Position numbers and translations under genes: made by a program
Shown here: piece by piece, positions 35,334 through 43,901 of the stretch
How positions within the stretch are numbered: the first letter of the stretch is position 1
How the letters are laid out: each line of letters opens with the position of its first letter
Notes under the pieces: model-generated
Seen by the model: the letters and a program-made list of their open reading frames with translations, nothing else
Database searches by the model: none
What the model was told of the DNA's origin: nothing
NCBI RefSeq assembly: GCF_007489285.1
Contig: NZ_VLIY01000009.1
Span: 150,773-214,772, forward strand
Source: Skermania sp. ID1734
Lineage (GTDB): Bacteria; Actinomycetota; Actinomycetes; Mycobacteriales; Mycobacteriaceae
DNA length: 64,000 nucleotides
Direction of reading: 5' to 3'

Positions 35334-36626
35334 CTACCGCTCCAGGATCGCTGTCACACCCTGCCCGCCGGCGGCGCAGATGGACACCAGCGCACGGCCG
35401 GAGCCCTTCTCGGCCAACATCTTCGCCGCCGAAGCGATGATGCGAGCGCCGGTCGCGGCGAACGGGTGACCGGCCGCCAGCGACGACCCGTTGACGTTCA
35501 GCTTGGACCGGTCGATCGAGCCGAGCGCGCCGTCGAGACCCAGACGCTCCTTGCAGTAGGCGTCGCTCTCCCAGGCCTGCAAGGTCGCCAGCACGACCGA
35601 GGCGAATGCCTCGTGAATCTCGTAGAAGTCGAAGTCGGCCAACGTAAGTCCGTTGCGGGCCAGCAGTCGCGGAACCGCGTAGGTCGGCGCCATGAGCAGG
35701 CCGTCGTGACCGTGCACGTAGTCGACCGCGGCGGTCTCGGAGTCGATCAGGTAGGCCAGCACCGGAAGGTTGCGCTCCTGTGCCCACTCATCGGTCGACA
35801 GCAGCGCGACGGACGCGCCGTCGGTGAGCGGGGTCGAGTTACCGGCCGTCATGGTGGCGTCGCCGAGCTTCACACCGAAGACCGGCTTGAGCTTGGCCAA
35901 CTTCTCCGCCGACGAGTCTGGACGCAGGTTGTCGTCGCGCGTCAGGCCCAGGAACGGGGTGACCAAGTCGTCGAAGAAGCCACGGTCATAGGCGGCGGCC
36001 ATGTTGCGGTGGCTGGCCGCGGCGAGCTCGTCCTGGTCCTCGCGACGGATGCCGAATTCCTTGGTGGTGATGGCGGCGTGTTCGCCCATGGACAGACCGG
36101 TGCGGGGCTCGCCGTTGCGCGGGATCTCGAGTCCGAGCATCGACGGCCGGACATTACCGAGCAGCTTGATCCGGTCGCCCGTCGTCTTGGCCCGGTTCAG
36201 CGACAGCAGGAATTCCCGCAACTCGTCGCCGACGCCGATCGGGGCGTCCGAGGTGGTGTCCACGCCACCGCCGATGCCGGCGTCGATGCGGCCCTGCGCG
36301 ATGGCGTCACCGACCGCGATGATCGACTGCAAGCCGGTGCCGCACGCCTGCTGGATGTCGAAGGCCGGCGTGTAGGGGCTCAGCGAGCTGCCGAGCACGC
36401 ACTCGCGGATCAGGTTGAAGTCGCGGCTGTGCTTGAGCACGGCGCCGCCGACTACCAAGCCCATTTGCTCGCCCTGCAGGCTGAACCGGCTGATCAGGCC
36501 CTCGAGAGCGGCCGTGAACATATCCTGGTTCGAGGCATGCGCGTAGGCCTTGTCGGACCGCGCGAACGGAATGCGGTTGCCACCAAGTACGGCGACCGGG
36601 CGGGTTTGACGCGTTTTGCTCGTCAC
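35334..36626 (-). CDS. fadA2: Acetyl-CoA acetyltransferase FadA2
   Basis: The 430-residue thiolase has AVLGGNRIPFARSD, the acyl-accepting cysteine in QQACGTGLQS (Cys95), YEIHEAFASV and the second cysteine in CAAGGQGV, all as in mycobacterial FadA2. It cleaves 3-ketoacyl-CoA in the last step of beta-oxidation or the reverse. The GTG at 36626 has TTGGAGA six bases upstream. A longer frame starting at 36665 would cover the operator and is rejected. It is divergent from fabG4 and shares a 34-bp palindrome with it. Confidence 0.93.
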   Translation of the reverse strand: MTSKTRQTRPVAVLGGNRIPFARSDKAYAHASNQDMFTAALEGLISRFSLQGEQMGLVVGGAVLKHSRDFNLIRECVLGSSLSPYTPAFDIQQACGTGLQSIIAVGDAIAQGRIDAGIGGGVDTTSDAPIGVGDELREFLLSLNRAKTTGDRIKLLGNVRPSMLGLEIPRNGEPRTGLSMGEHAAITTKEFGIRREDQDELAAASHRNMAAAYDRGFFDDLVTPFLGLTRDDNLRPDSSAEKLAKLKPVFGVKLGDATMTAGNSTPLTDGASVALLSTDEWAQERNLPVLAYLIDSETAAVDYVHGHDGLLMAPTYAVPRLLARNGLTLADFDFYEIHEAFASVVLATLQAWESDAYCKERLGLDGALGSIDRSKLNVNGSSLAAGHPFAATGARIIASAAKMLAEKGSGRALVSICAAGGQGVTAILER

Positions 36627-36657
36627 TGAAGTCTCCAAAGATCCGATGGGTCTGCTC

Positions 36658-36691
36658 GACAACAAACTTACTCCGGAGTAAGTTCATTGTC
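36658..36691. promoter_or_regulatory. 34-bp palindromic operator between fadA2 and fabG4
   Basis: The core AACTTACTCCGGAGTAAGTT (36665-36684) is a perfect 20-bp palindrome. GACAA (36658) and TTGTC (36687) extend it symmetrically. It lies between the two divergent starts. A version matching 16 of 20 core positions precedes the TetR gene at 39680-39699, so that TetR protein is the probable ligand-responsive repressor of both genes. Confidence 0.75.
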
Positions 36692-36749
36692 GACACCGCA
36701 CCACTAGTTTTGGGTGTGACCCGTTACATCGATCGAGAAGGTAGACATA

Positions 36750-38096
36750 GTGGCATCCAGTAAGGGAGCTCCGGACCCGTACTCGTCGTTCCTGTCCAGC
36801 TCGGCGGGGCAGTTCATCGCCAAGCAGATCGGTTTGCCGCAGCCGGCGAAGCTGCGCCGCTACGCCCCGGGTGAGCCGCCGCTGGCCGGCCCGGTACTGC
36901 TGGGCGGTAACGGCCGGCTCGTGGAACCGATCCGGGAAATGCTGTCGGACTACACCTTTGCCGACGCCAATGACCAGAAATTCGGTGCACTCGTCTTCGA
37001 CGCGACCGGCATCGCCGCTCCCGACGAGCTCGTCGCACTGTTCGAGTTCTTCCAGCCGGTGATTCGCAACCTGGCGTCGAGCGCGCGCGTTGTCGTGGTC
37101 GGCACCACGCCGGAGGAAGCGGGCAGTGTCGACGCGCAGATCGCGCAGCGCGCACTCGAGGGCTTCACCCGCAGCGTCGCCAAGGAGATCAAGAACGGCT
37201 CGACCGGCAACCTCGTATACGTATCGCCCGACGCCGCCGCCGGAGCAACCGGTGCCGAGTCGACCCTGCGATTCCTGCTGTCGGCCAAGTCGGCGTTCGT
37301 CGACGGCCAGGTTTTCCGGGTGGGTGCGGACGACGCCGCCGCCAGGCCGGACTGGACCCGTCCGCTCGAGGGCAAGGTCGCCGTCGTGACCGGTGCCGCG
37401 CGCGGTATTGGCGCCACGATCGCCGAGGTGCTCTCCCGCGATGGCGCGCACGTGATCTGCGCCGACATCCCGGCCGCCGGTGAGGCGCTGTCGGAGACGG
37501 CGAACAAGGTCGGCGGCACCTCGCTGGCCCTGGACGTCACCGCGCCCGACGCGGCCGACAAGCTCGCCGAGCACCTGCTCTCCCGGCACGGCGGCGCGGA
37601 CATCATCGTGCACAACGCCGGCATCACCCGGGACAAGACGCTGGCCAACATGGACGCCGGACGCTGGAATGCCGTGATCGGCGTGAACCTGCTTGCCCCG
37701 CACCGCATTACCGAGGCCCTGGTGGAAAAGGGCGCGCTCAAGGACGGTGGGCGGGTCATCGACGTTTCCTCTATCGCGGGCATTGCCGGTAACCGCGGCC
37801 AGACGAACTACGGCACCTCGAAGGCCGGTGTCATCGGCATGGTGCAGGCCGAGGCGCCGAAGCTGGCCGAGAAGAACATCACTGTGAACGCGGTGGCGCC
37901 GGGCTTCATCGAGACTGCAATGACCGCGGCCATTCCGTTCGCGACCCGCGAGGCCGGCCGCCGGATGAGCTCCCTGCTGCAGGGCGGTCAGACCGTCGAC
38001 GTGGCCGAGACCATCGCCTACTTCGCTAGCCCGGCGTCCAACGCCGTTACCGGTCAGGTCATCCGGGTGTGCGGCCAGAGCTTGATCGGAGCCTGA
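36750..38096 (+). CDS. fabG4: 3-oxoacyl-ACP/CoA reductase FabG4 (long form)
   Basis: The 448-residue protein is the high-molecular-weight FabG type. An N-terminal flavodoxin-like domain (about 1-205) is fused to a short-chain reductase domain with [12 protein letters not shown] for the cofactor, HNAGITRD and the YGTSK active site (Tyr354, Lys358). FabG4 prefers NADH and reduces long 3-ketoacyl-CoA. The GTG start at 36750 follows GAAGGT. Its stop overlaps the htdX start (TGATG), so the reductase and dehydratase are made together. Regulation through the palindrome at 36658 is likely. Confidence 0.93.
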   Translation: MASSKGAPDPYSSFLSSSAGQFIAKQIGLPQPAKLRRYAPGEPPLAGPVLLGGNGRLVEPIREMLSDYTFADANDQKFGALVFDATGIAAPDELVALFEFFQPVIRNLASSARVVVVGTTPEEAGSVDAQIAQRALEGFTRSVAKEIKNGSTGNLVYVSPDAAAGATGAESTLRFLLSAKSAFVDGQVFRVGADDAAARPDWTRPLEGKVAVVTGAARGIGATIAEVLSRDGAHVICADIPAAGEALSETANKVGGTSLALDVTAPDAADKLAEHLLSRHGGADIIVHNAGITRDKTLANMDAGRWNAVIGVNLLAPHRITEALVEKGALKDGGRVIDVSSIAGIAGNRGQTNYGTSKAGVIGMVQAEAPKLAEKNITVNAVAPGFIETAMTAAIPFATREAGRRMSSLLQGGQTVDVAETIAYFASPASNAVTGQVIRVCGQSLIGA

Positions 38097-38971
38097 TGAG
38101 CCCACAGAAGGAAGTCATCAAGCTCGAGGGGCAACCCAAGACGCGCGACCTCTACCTCAAGGCCGCCCTCGGCGCCATCCCGCTGCCGGGATTGTCGTCG
38201 CGGGGCTCCGAACTGCCCAATCGCAGTGTCGAACTCAAGGGTCTCCGGGTGGATCCGGACAACCTCGCCGCCTACACCAAGACCTGCGGGCTGCGGTTTT
38301 CGGACTCCCTGCCGATCACCTATCCGTTCACGTTGGTGTTTCCGGCCGTGATGCAGCTCGTGGTCGCCCGGGACTTTCCGTTCGCGGCGGTCGGGGCTGT
38401 GCACGCGGAGAACGTCATCGAGCAGAAGCGGCCGATTTCGGTGAGCGAACCGCTCGACGTCGTCGCGCACACGGAGAACCTCCGCGAGCACCCCAAGGGT
38501 CTGCTGGTGGATGCCGTCAGCGAGGTGAGCGTCGGGCGGGAGTTGGTGTGGCGACAGGTGACGACCTTCCTGCACCAGCAGAAGACCTCGCTGTCGGGTG
38601 GGCCCAAGCCGGAGAAGAAGCCGGAGGAGGTTCCGCCACCGCCGATGCGGACGCTGCGCATCGATCAGAAGACTATCGACAAGTACGCTGCCGTGTCCGG
38701 TGACCGCAACCCGATCCACATTTCGTCGTTGGGTGCCAAGGCTTTCGGGTTCCCTAGGACGATTGCGCACGGCATGTACACGGCAGCGGCAACGCTGCAG
38801 GTGCTCGAGGGCCGGATCCCCGACGCTGTCACCTACAAGGTGAAGTTCGGCAAGCCGGTCTTCATTCCGTCGACGGTGAACGTGTACGCGGACCAGACCG
38901 CCAACGGCTGGGACCTGGCGCTGCGGCACCCGAAGAAGGGCTACCCGCACCTGACGGCGACGCTGAGCTGA
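38096..38971 (+). CDS. htdX: (3R)-hydroxyacyl dehydratase HtdX, MaoC-like
   Basis: The 291-residue enzyme has a double hot-dog fold. The C-terminal half carries YAAVSGDRNPIHISSLGAKAFGFPRTIAHGMYTAA, the hydratase-2 motif with catalytic Asp and His. The N-terminal half (TYPFTLVFPAVMQLVV) is the non-catalytic hot-dog. It dehydrates (3R)-hydroxyacyl-CoA or ACP, the step after FabG4. The start ATG overlaps the fabG4 stop by one base. M. tuberculosis HtdX (Rv0241c) has about 280 residues and the same neighbour. Confidence 0.92.
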   Translation: MSPQKEVIKLEGQPKTRDLYLKAALGAIPLPGLSSRGSELPNRSVELKGLRVDPDNLAAYTKTCGLRFSDSLPITYPFTLVFPAVMQLVVARDFPFAAVGAVHAENVIEQKRPISVSEPLDVVAHTENLREHPKGLLVDAVSEVSVGRELVWRQVTTFLHQQKTSLSGGPKPEKKPEEVPPPPMRTLRIDQKTIDKYAAVSGDRNPIHISSLGAKAFGFPRTIAHGMYTAAATLQVLEGRIPDAVTYKVKFGKPVFIPSTVNVYADQTANGWDLALRHPKKGYPHLTATLS

Positions 38972-38977
38972 ACGGCC

Positions 38978-39056
38978 GAGCGGGTGGTCGCAGCGGCGAG
39001 CCGCTCAGTCGCGCACAGCGGCGAGCCGCTCAGTCGCGCACAGCGGCCACCCGCTC
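38978..39056. repeat. Terminator-like inverted repeat with 25-bp tandem repeats in its loop
   Basis: GAGCGGGTGG (38978-38987) pairs with CCACCCGCTC (39047-39056). Between them CAGCGGCGAGCCGCTCAGTC and five more bases form a 25-bp unit present twice (38991-39015, 39016-39040) with a partial third copy. Each unit contains the dyad GCGGCGAGCCGC. It lies between the convergent htdX and TetR genes and touches the TetR stop codon. Confidence 0.7.
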
Positions 39057-39651
39057 AGTCCTTCTTCTTGCCGGCCAGACCGCGCCACGCCAGCCGCTCG
39101 AGCAACTCGGCGGCCTCGTGTACGTCGATCTCGCCGTCGGCGATTCGGTCGGCGACTGCCTCCCCCGCGCCGATCAGCGCCACGGCCATGATGCGGAAGT
39201 TGGTGCCCGGCTCGGGGGTCTTCGTGCTCGATTCGAGCAGGCCGGCCGTCAAATCCACCAACCGGTCGCGGTTGGTCTGGATCAGCTTCGCGAACGGTTG
39301 CTGCCCGACCGCCTGGCGGTAGAGCACGGTCCATGACTGTCGATGGCTGTCAACGTAATTGAGAAACTCGAGCAGTGCGACGCGCACCTGCTCGCGGGGA
39401 GTCAGCGATGGGTCGCCGGCCGGGGCGACGGCCTTGGCAAAGCGCATTCCCTCGCGCTGAATACACGCGCTGAACAGCTCGTCCTTGGAGCCGTAGTACA
39501 AATACAGCATCGGTTTGGAGATCTGCGCGGCCGTTGCGATAGCATCCATCGAGGTTTCGTGAAACCCGTTGGCCGAGAAGACCTCGACCGCGGCGTCGAG
39601 CATCTGCTGCTCACGCACCGCGCGTGGTAACCGTTTGGTTCCCCTGGTCAT
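39055..39651 (-). CDS. TetR-family regulator of the fabG4/fadA2 locus (probable)
   Basis: The 198-residue protein has the TetR helix-turn-helix at about residues 12-58 (MLDAAVEVFSANGFHETSMDAIATAAQISKPMLYLYYGSKDELF) and a helical ligand domain. GAGGAGG lies seven bases before the ATG at 39651. A palindrome 29 bases upstream matches the fadA2-fabG4 operator at 16 of 20 positions, which indicates autoregulation and control of the divergent fatty-acid genes. The ligand is probably an acyl-CoA, an inference from the targets. Confidence 0.85.
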   Translation of the reverse strand: MTRGTKRLPRAVREQQMLDAAVEVFSANGFHETSMDAIATAAQISKPMLYLYYGSKDELFSACIQREGMRFAKAVAPAGDPSLTPREQVRVALLEFLNYVDSHRQSWTVLYRQAVGQQPFAKLIQTNRDRLVDLTAGLLESSTKTPEPGTNFRIMAVALIGAGEAVADRIADGEIDVHEAAELLERLAWRGLAGKKKD

Positions 39652-39679
39652 CGGTGCGCCTCCTCGATCGGACGCCGCT

Positions 39680-39699
39680 ATCTTACTCCACGGTAAGTT
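39680..39699. promoter_or_regulatory. TetR operator copy upstream of the TetR gene
   Basis: ATCTTACTCCACGGTAAGTT is an imperfect dyad (CTTACTCC against CGGTAAG) matching 16 of 20 bases of the core palindrome at 36665-36684. It lies 28 bases before the TetR start codon, where a repressor would block initiation. Confidence 0.7.
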
Positions 39700-39761
39700 C
39701 TGCGGCAGTCGCTTCGGCGCGCGGTTTGCGTACCTGCCACTATGGCTACCTCTAAGGTGCC

Positions 39762-41009
39762 ATGGCGACGGCGCGAGACGACTACGACCCCACGCGCGGC
39801 GGCGCATCCGAGGACCCCAAGCGCGACGACGGGTTTGACGACACCGCCGCCGCAGAAGCGCACCGCGACCTCGTCGGCCAGCCACACCCGCGGGACGAAC
39901 CAGCCGAGATCGTCGCGGCCGAAGCCGAGGCCGCCCGACTGAGTTCGGCGGAGCATCCGCTAGGCCGTCCCGGTCCCAGATTCAACCGCCGGTCGCCGTT
40001 CGTCATCGGAATGTCCGCCGCAGCAGGGGTTGCCGTCACGTACGGGCTGGTGCAGATCATCATCAGCGCCCGCCAGGTACTGATACTGGTGCTGGTCTCC
40101 TTCTTCGTCGCCGCGGGGATCGAGCCGGCGGTCTCCTGGCTGGTCAAACACCACGTACCGCGCTGGGCGGCAATCTGTTTGGTCTACCTGATCTTCCTGG
40201 CCGCGGTCGGCGGCTTCCTGGCCGCGGCAATTCCGCCGCTCATCGACCAGGCCAGCGAGTTGATTCAACACGGTCCCGATCGGCTGCAGAGTCTTTTGCA
40301 ACACAACAGCTGGCTGAAGAATCTCAGCGATCGGTTTCATCTGGAGGACAAGCTCCGGCATGGATTCGGCGGTGGGCTGCCAGGTGGCGTCATCGGCGTC
40401 GGTCAGCGGATCTTCAGCGACGTGGCCAATCTGGTGATCGGAATCGTGCTGACCATTTATTTCTCCGCCAATTTCCCTCGTCTGCGGGCGGCGCTGTACC
40501 GGCTGTTCCCCGCCGCCCGGCGCCCACGGGCAATCCTGATCGGCGACGAAATCTTTGCCAAGGTGGGCGGCTACGTGCTGGGAAACCTGTTGATTTCGTT
40601 GATCACGGCGATCGCCACCTACATCTGGCTGATGGCGTTCGGCATGCCGTACCCACTGTTGCTGGCGGTCATGGTCGCCGTCCTCGATCTGATTCCGGTG
40701 ATCGGGTCGACGGTGGCCGGGTTGATCATCGCGCTGGTGGCGCTGACGGTTTCAATTCCGGTGAGCATCGCAACGGTTGGGTTCTTCATCATCATGCGCC
40801 TGGTCGAGGACTACGTGCTGGTGCCCAAGATCATCGGGCGCACGGTGCACATCCCCGCCGTGGCCACCGTCGTGGCGGTGCTGATCGGTGGCGTCCTGCT
40901 CGGCATCATCGGGGCGCTGCTGGCCATTCCGATCGCGGCCGCCCTCTTGCTACTCGCCGAGCAGACGCTCCTGCCCCGCCTCGACCGTTCGAAGCGGGAA
41001 CCCTCATAG
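39762..41009 (+). CDS. AI-2E-family transporter
   Basis: The 415-residue membrane protein has an acidic, charged cytoplasmic N-terminal segment of about 75 residues and then seven to eight membrane helices. It includes VLVSFFVAAGIEPAVSWL, NLVIGIVLTIYFSANFPRLR, the LLAVMVAVLDLIPVIGSTVAG motif and VEDYVLVPKIIGRTV. These define the AI-2E/PerM family of exporters, whose substrates are mostly unknown. The homologue in M. tuberculosis is Rv0205-like. Its stop overlaps the stop of the convergent methyltransferase gene by six bases. Confidence 0.88.
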   Translation: MATARDDYDPTRGGASEDPKRDDGFDDTAAAEAHRDLVGQPHPRDEPAEIVAAEAEAARLSSAEHPLGRPGPRFNRRSPFVIGMSAAAGVAVTYGLVQIIISARQVLILVLVSFFVAAGIEPAVSWLVKHHVPRWAAICLVYLIFLAAVGGFLAAAIPPLIDQASELIQHGPDRLQSLLQHNSWLKNLSDRFHLEDKLRHGFGGGLPGGVIGVGQRIFSDVANLVIGIVLTIYFSANFPRLRAALYRLFPAARRPRAILIGDEIFAKVGGYVLGNLLISLITAIATYIWLMAFGMPYPLLLAVMVAVLDLIPVIGSTVAGLIIALVALTVSIPVSIATVGFFIIMRLVEDYVLVPKIIGRTVHIPAVATVVAVLIGGVLLGIIGALLAIPIAAALLLLAEQTLLPRLDRSKREPS

Positions 41010-41606
41010 CCGCGTCGCGGCCACCCGCCAGGCATCGACAGGCCCGGCCGGGACTTCCGGGTCCTCATTGATTTCCAACTGGGTCGCGGTAATGTCATCG
41101 ACCCGCCACCCGTCGGCGAAGCTGCCCCGAATCTCGGTCTCAGTCACCCGGCGTGGACCCCAATCGCCCGGTTGGCTGTCGCTGAAGCACAACATGAAAT
41201 ACCTGCCGCCGGGCGCGAGAGCAGCGGCGAGGCTGGCAACGTAGCGTGCCCGCTCGTCGTCGGAGAACACGTGGAACAGCCCGGAGTCGACGATTGTGTC
41301 GAATTGCTCGTCGAGTGAACCGAGTTCTAGGGCGTTTCCGACGATGAACCGGGCGCTGAGGTCGCGTTCGCCCGCTTTCTTCTTGGCGCGTTCGATTGCG
41401 GTGGGGGCCGCGTCGATCCCCGTCGCGTCGAGCCCGAGCGAGGCCGCCAAGAGTGCATGCTCGCCGGTGCCGCAGCCGACGTCGAGGACGCGGCCCGTGA
41501 ATTGGTCGGACACCGCCTGCAGAGCGGGTTGCGGACGACCGATGTCCCACGGTGGAGTGGCCGCGTAGGAGTCGAGGAAGCGCTGAGCTGATTCGATGTC
41601 TGCCAT
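41004..41606 (-). CDS. Class I SAM-dependent methyltransferase
   Basis: The 200-residue cytoplasmic enzyme has the SAM-binding motif I RVLDVGCGTGEHALLAA, the acidic residue after strand 2 (ATGIDAAPTAI), and FDTIVDSGLFHVFSDDERARYV as motif III/IV. That arrangement resembles the thiol/thiopurine-type or UbiE-like small-molecule methyltransferases. The substrate cannot be read from sequence. The ATG at 41606 is preferred to one 33 bases earlier, which adds a poorly conserved extension. The gene is divergent from the SRPBCC gene. Confidence 0.8.
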   Translation of the reverse strand: MADIESAQRFLDSYAATPPWDIGRPQPALQAVSDQFTGRVLDVGCGTGEHALLAASLGLDATGIDAAPTAIERAKKKAGERDLSARFIVGNALELGSLDEQFDTIVDSGLFHVFSDDERARYVASLAAALAPGGRYFMLCFSDSQPGDWGPRRVTETEIRGSFADGWRVDDITATQLEINEDPEVPAGPVDAWRVAATRL

Positions 41607-41659
41607 GGCTCGATTATTCGCGGCGAGTCCAGGCCGCAACTGTGCATACGAGGAGAACT

Positions 41660-42148
41660 ATGACGCGTGAACTGACCGTTTCCGACAGCGTCGTGATCGC
41701 CGCCGATCCGGCTACCATCTACGCTCGGGTCAGCGATCCCACCCAAATGGGTCGCTGGAGCCCGGAAAACCTTGGGGCTCGCATGAATTCGGATGCCGGT
41801 GTCGGCGCGACATTTGATGGTCGCAACAAACGCGGCGCCGCGCGGTGGACCACACGCTGCACGGTGACCGCCGCCGAACCGGGCGTGCGGTTCGGCTTCC
41901 GCGTGCATGCCATCGGTGTGCTGCGGCCCTGGCTGCCGACGCCGATCGCCACCTGGGAATACCGCTTCGAGCCCGTACCCGGCGGCACCAAAGTCATCGA
42001 AACGTGGACGGACGATCGGCGCTTCTGGCCGGATGCGGTTGCGGCGGTGTTCGACCGGGTTGCTACCCGCGGGTCATCGTTCGCCGACTTCCAGCGACGC
42101 AACATTGCGACGACGCTGCGCAACCTCAAGCGGGAGATCGAGTCCTAG
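41660..42148 (+). CDS. SRPBCC-family lipid-binding-like protein
   Basis: The 162-residue protein has the START/Bet v1-like pattern: SDSVVIAADPATIYARVSDPTQMGRWSPEN, central strands with ATWEYRFEPVPGGTKVIETW, and a long C-terminal helix. Such proteins form a hydrophobic pocket for lipids, polyketides or sterols and can act as cyclases or carriers. AGGAG precedes the ATG. The stop TAG shares the palindromic CTAG with the stop of the convergent lpqI gene. The ligand is unknown. Confidence 0.8.
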   Translation: MTRELTVSDSVVIAADPATIYARVSDPTQMGRWSPENLGARMNSDAGVGATFDGRNKRGAARWTTRCTVTAAEPGVRFGFRVHAIGVLRPWLPTPIATWEYRFEPVPGGTKVIETWTDDRRFWPDAVAAVFDRVATRGSSFADFQRRNIATTLRNLKREIES

Positions 42149-43305
42149 CAGTGCAGCGTGCCTTTGAAGCGGGCGACGCGGAGTACGGACTGGTTGACCT
42201 GTTGCGGGTTGAGCTTGCCCGAGGACATGGCCGCGACCAGGTTGTCGAGCACCGCTGGGACGGCGTTGGTGGTGATCCACAGTGCGACATCGGCGCCGGC
42301 CTCGAGCGCGGTTTCCACGGCCGACACGATGCCCATGCGGTCGGTGATGGCGGCCATGCCGCCGAGGTCGTCGGTGAAGATCGGTCCGTTGAACGGTGCG
42401 GCGCCGTAGCCGACTCCGTTGCGCAGCAACGCCATTGCGGCCGGGCTGATGCTGGCCGGCACGCCGGGGCTGGTGAGACCGGGCACGTCGAGGTGGCCGA
42501 CCATCACGCCGGCGCCGCTGCCGACGAGGTTGCGGAACGGCACCAGGTCATCGGTCATCAGCTGCGCCAGCGGCGGGGTCTGCACCGGGCCCTTGTGCGA
42601 GTCGCCCGAGCCGTGGCCGTGGCCGGGGAAGTGCTTGATCACCGGCTGCACACCGGCGTCGTGCATGGCACGGATGAACTGCGTCGCGTAGGTGGTGACC
42701 TTGGCCGGGTCGTCGGAGAACGACCGGTCCCCGATCACGGCGTTGGCAGGCTCGTCGCTCACGTCCACATCGGGTGCGAAATTGACGGTGATGCCGAGCT
42801 TGCGCATCGCTTGGCCGTGCTGGAGGGCAACGTTGTAGTACTGCTCGGGCGACATGGTGGCCGCGGCCGTCCGTGCTGCCGGCAGCGCGCCGATGACGTT
42901 GCCGAGGCGCTCCACGCGACCGCCCTCCTCGTCGATGGTCACCATCGGCGGGATGTTGAACGCTGCGTTGACCTTCTCCAAACCACCTGCGGTGACTAGG
43001 GACTGATCGGTCCAGCCGCCGATGAAAATGCCCCCAACGTGGTACTTCGACACCACGTTGACCGCGTCGTCGGTGCCGGTCACCCCCACAGTCAGCAACT
43101 GCGCCAACTTGTCTCGCGGCTGCAAGGCGTTCAGATAATGATCCTCACACGACTCGGCGGCCGGAGTGGTGTGCAGCGCAGTCGAATTCGAGACCGGTGC
43201 CGGTGCCGCCGCGGAGGTGCGCTCGTCGGAGCGATCGGTGGTGGAAGAACAACCGGCGACCACCGCAACACTGAGCAGCACTAGCAGGGCGGACGGCTTG
43301 CGCAT
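42145..43305 (-). CDS. lpqI: LpqI-like GH3 N-acetylglucosaminidase lipoprotein
   Basis: The 386-residue product has a lipoprotein signal (MRKPSALLVLLSVAVVAGC), then a GH3 catalytic barrel with VTIDEEGGRVERLG, VNFAPDVDVSD, the KHFPGHGHGSGDSH His loop and TDDLGGMAAI, which contains the nucleophile aspartate. LpqI (Rv0237) removes N-acetylglucosamine from muropeptides in cell-wall recycling. GGGAG precedes the ATG at 43305. Length and neighbours agree with the mycobacterial gene, which lies next to aftD with an intervening gene as here. Confidence 0.9.
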   Translation of the reverse strand: MRKPSALLVLLSVAVVAGCSSTTDRSDERTSAAAPAPVSNSTALHTTPAAESCEDHYLNALQPRDKLAQLLTVGVTGTDDAVNVVSKYHVGGIFIGGWTDQSLVTAGGLEKVNAAFNIPPMVTIDEEGGRVERLGNVIGALPAARTAAATMSPEQYYNVALQHGQAMRKLGITVNFAPDVDVSDEPANAVIGDRSFSDDPAKVTTYATQFIRAMHDAGVQPVIKHFPGHGHGSGDSHKGPVQTPPLAQLMTDDLVPFRNLVGSGAGVMVGHLDVPGLTSPGVPASISPAAMALLRNGVGYGAAPFNGPIFTDDLGGMAAITDRMGIVSAVETALEAGADVALWITTNAVPAVLDNLVAAMSSGKLNPQQVNQSVLRVARFKGTLHC

Positions 43306-43389
43306 GTGACACTCCCTTTTCCGGCGAACCTTCGCACGACGGTACCCGCCGGGTAACCTCGGTGGTGATTCTGGCGAGGAGGTCTGCAG

Positions 43390-43872
43390 ATGCCGTGCGA
43401 TCTGATGCTGATCGCCTACGACGGGTCCGAGCGCGCTAAGCGAGCGATCTCCTACGCCGGGCGGTTCCTCGCCGCCGATCGGGCAATCGTGCTGACCGCC
43501 TGGGAACCGATGATCCGCCAGGCCGCCCGGATGTCGGGACTTTCGGGTGTGATGCAACCGGATTGGGTTCCCGATGAAGACATCGAAGATGTCGCGTTGT
43601 CCGATGCGAAGGTGACCAATGCCGAGGGTGTCGAGTTGGCGCGGGCGGCCGGACTGAACGTCGAAGGCCGCTGCGAGGAATGCACCACCACAATCTGGAA
43701 CACCATCGTCGACATCGCCGACGAACTCAACGTCGACATCATTGTCGCGGGCACCCGTGGCGCCACCGGTATTCGTGCGCTGCTACACAGCAGCGTCGCT
43801 GATCACGTGCTCAAGCACTGCCACCGGCCGGTGTTTCTGGTGCCGCCGGTGAAAGAGGCGGCGAACGCCTAG
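43390..43872 (+). CDS. Universal stress protein (UspA-like)
   Basis: The 160-residue single-domain protein has the N-terminal LMLIAYDGSERAKRAISYA and the C-terminal nucleotide-binding loop GTRGATGIRALLHSSVADHVL, a complete G2xG9xG(S) site, so it should bind ATP. Such proteins accumulate under starvation or hypoxia. It is divergent from lpqI and is followed 30 bases later by the isochorismate synthase gene. GGAGGT lies upstream of the ATG. Confidence 0.88.
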   Translation: MPCDLMLIAYDGSERAKRAISYAGRFLAADRAIVLTAWEPMIRQAARMSGLSGVMQPDWVPDEDIEDVALSDAKVTNAEGVELARAAGLNVEGRCEECTTTIWNTIVDIADELNVDIIVAGTRGATGIRALLHSSVADHVLKHCHRPVFLVPPVKEAANA

Positions 43873-43901
43873 CGGGTCCGAAGACCGTTAGTCTCGAGAA
43901 T

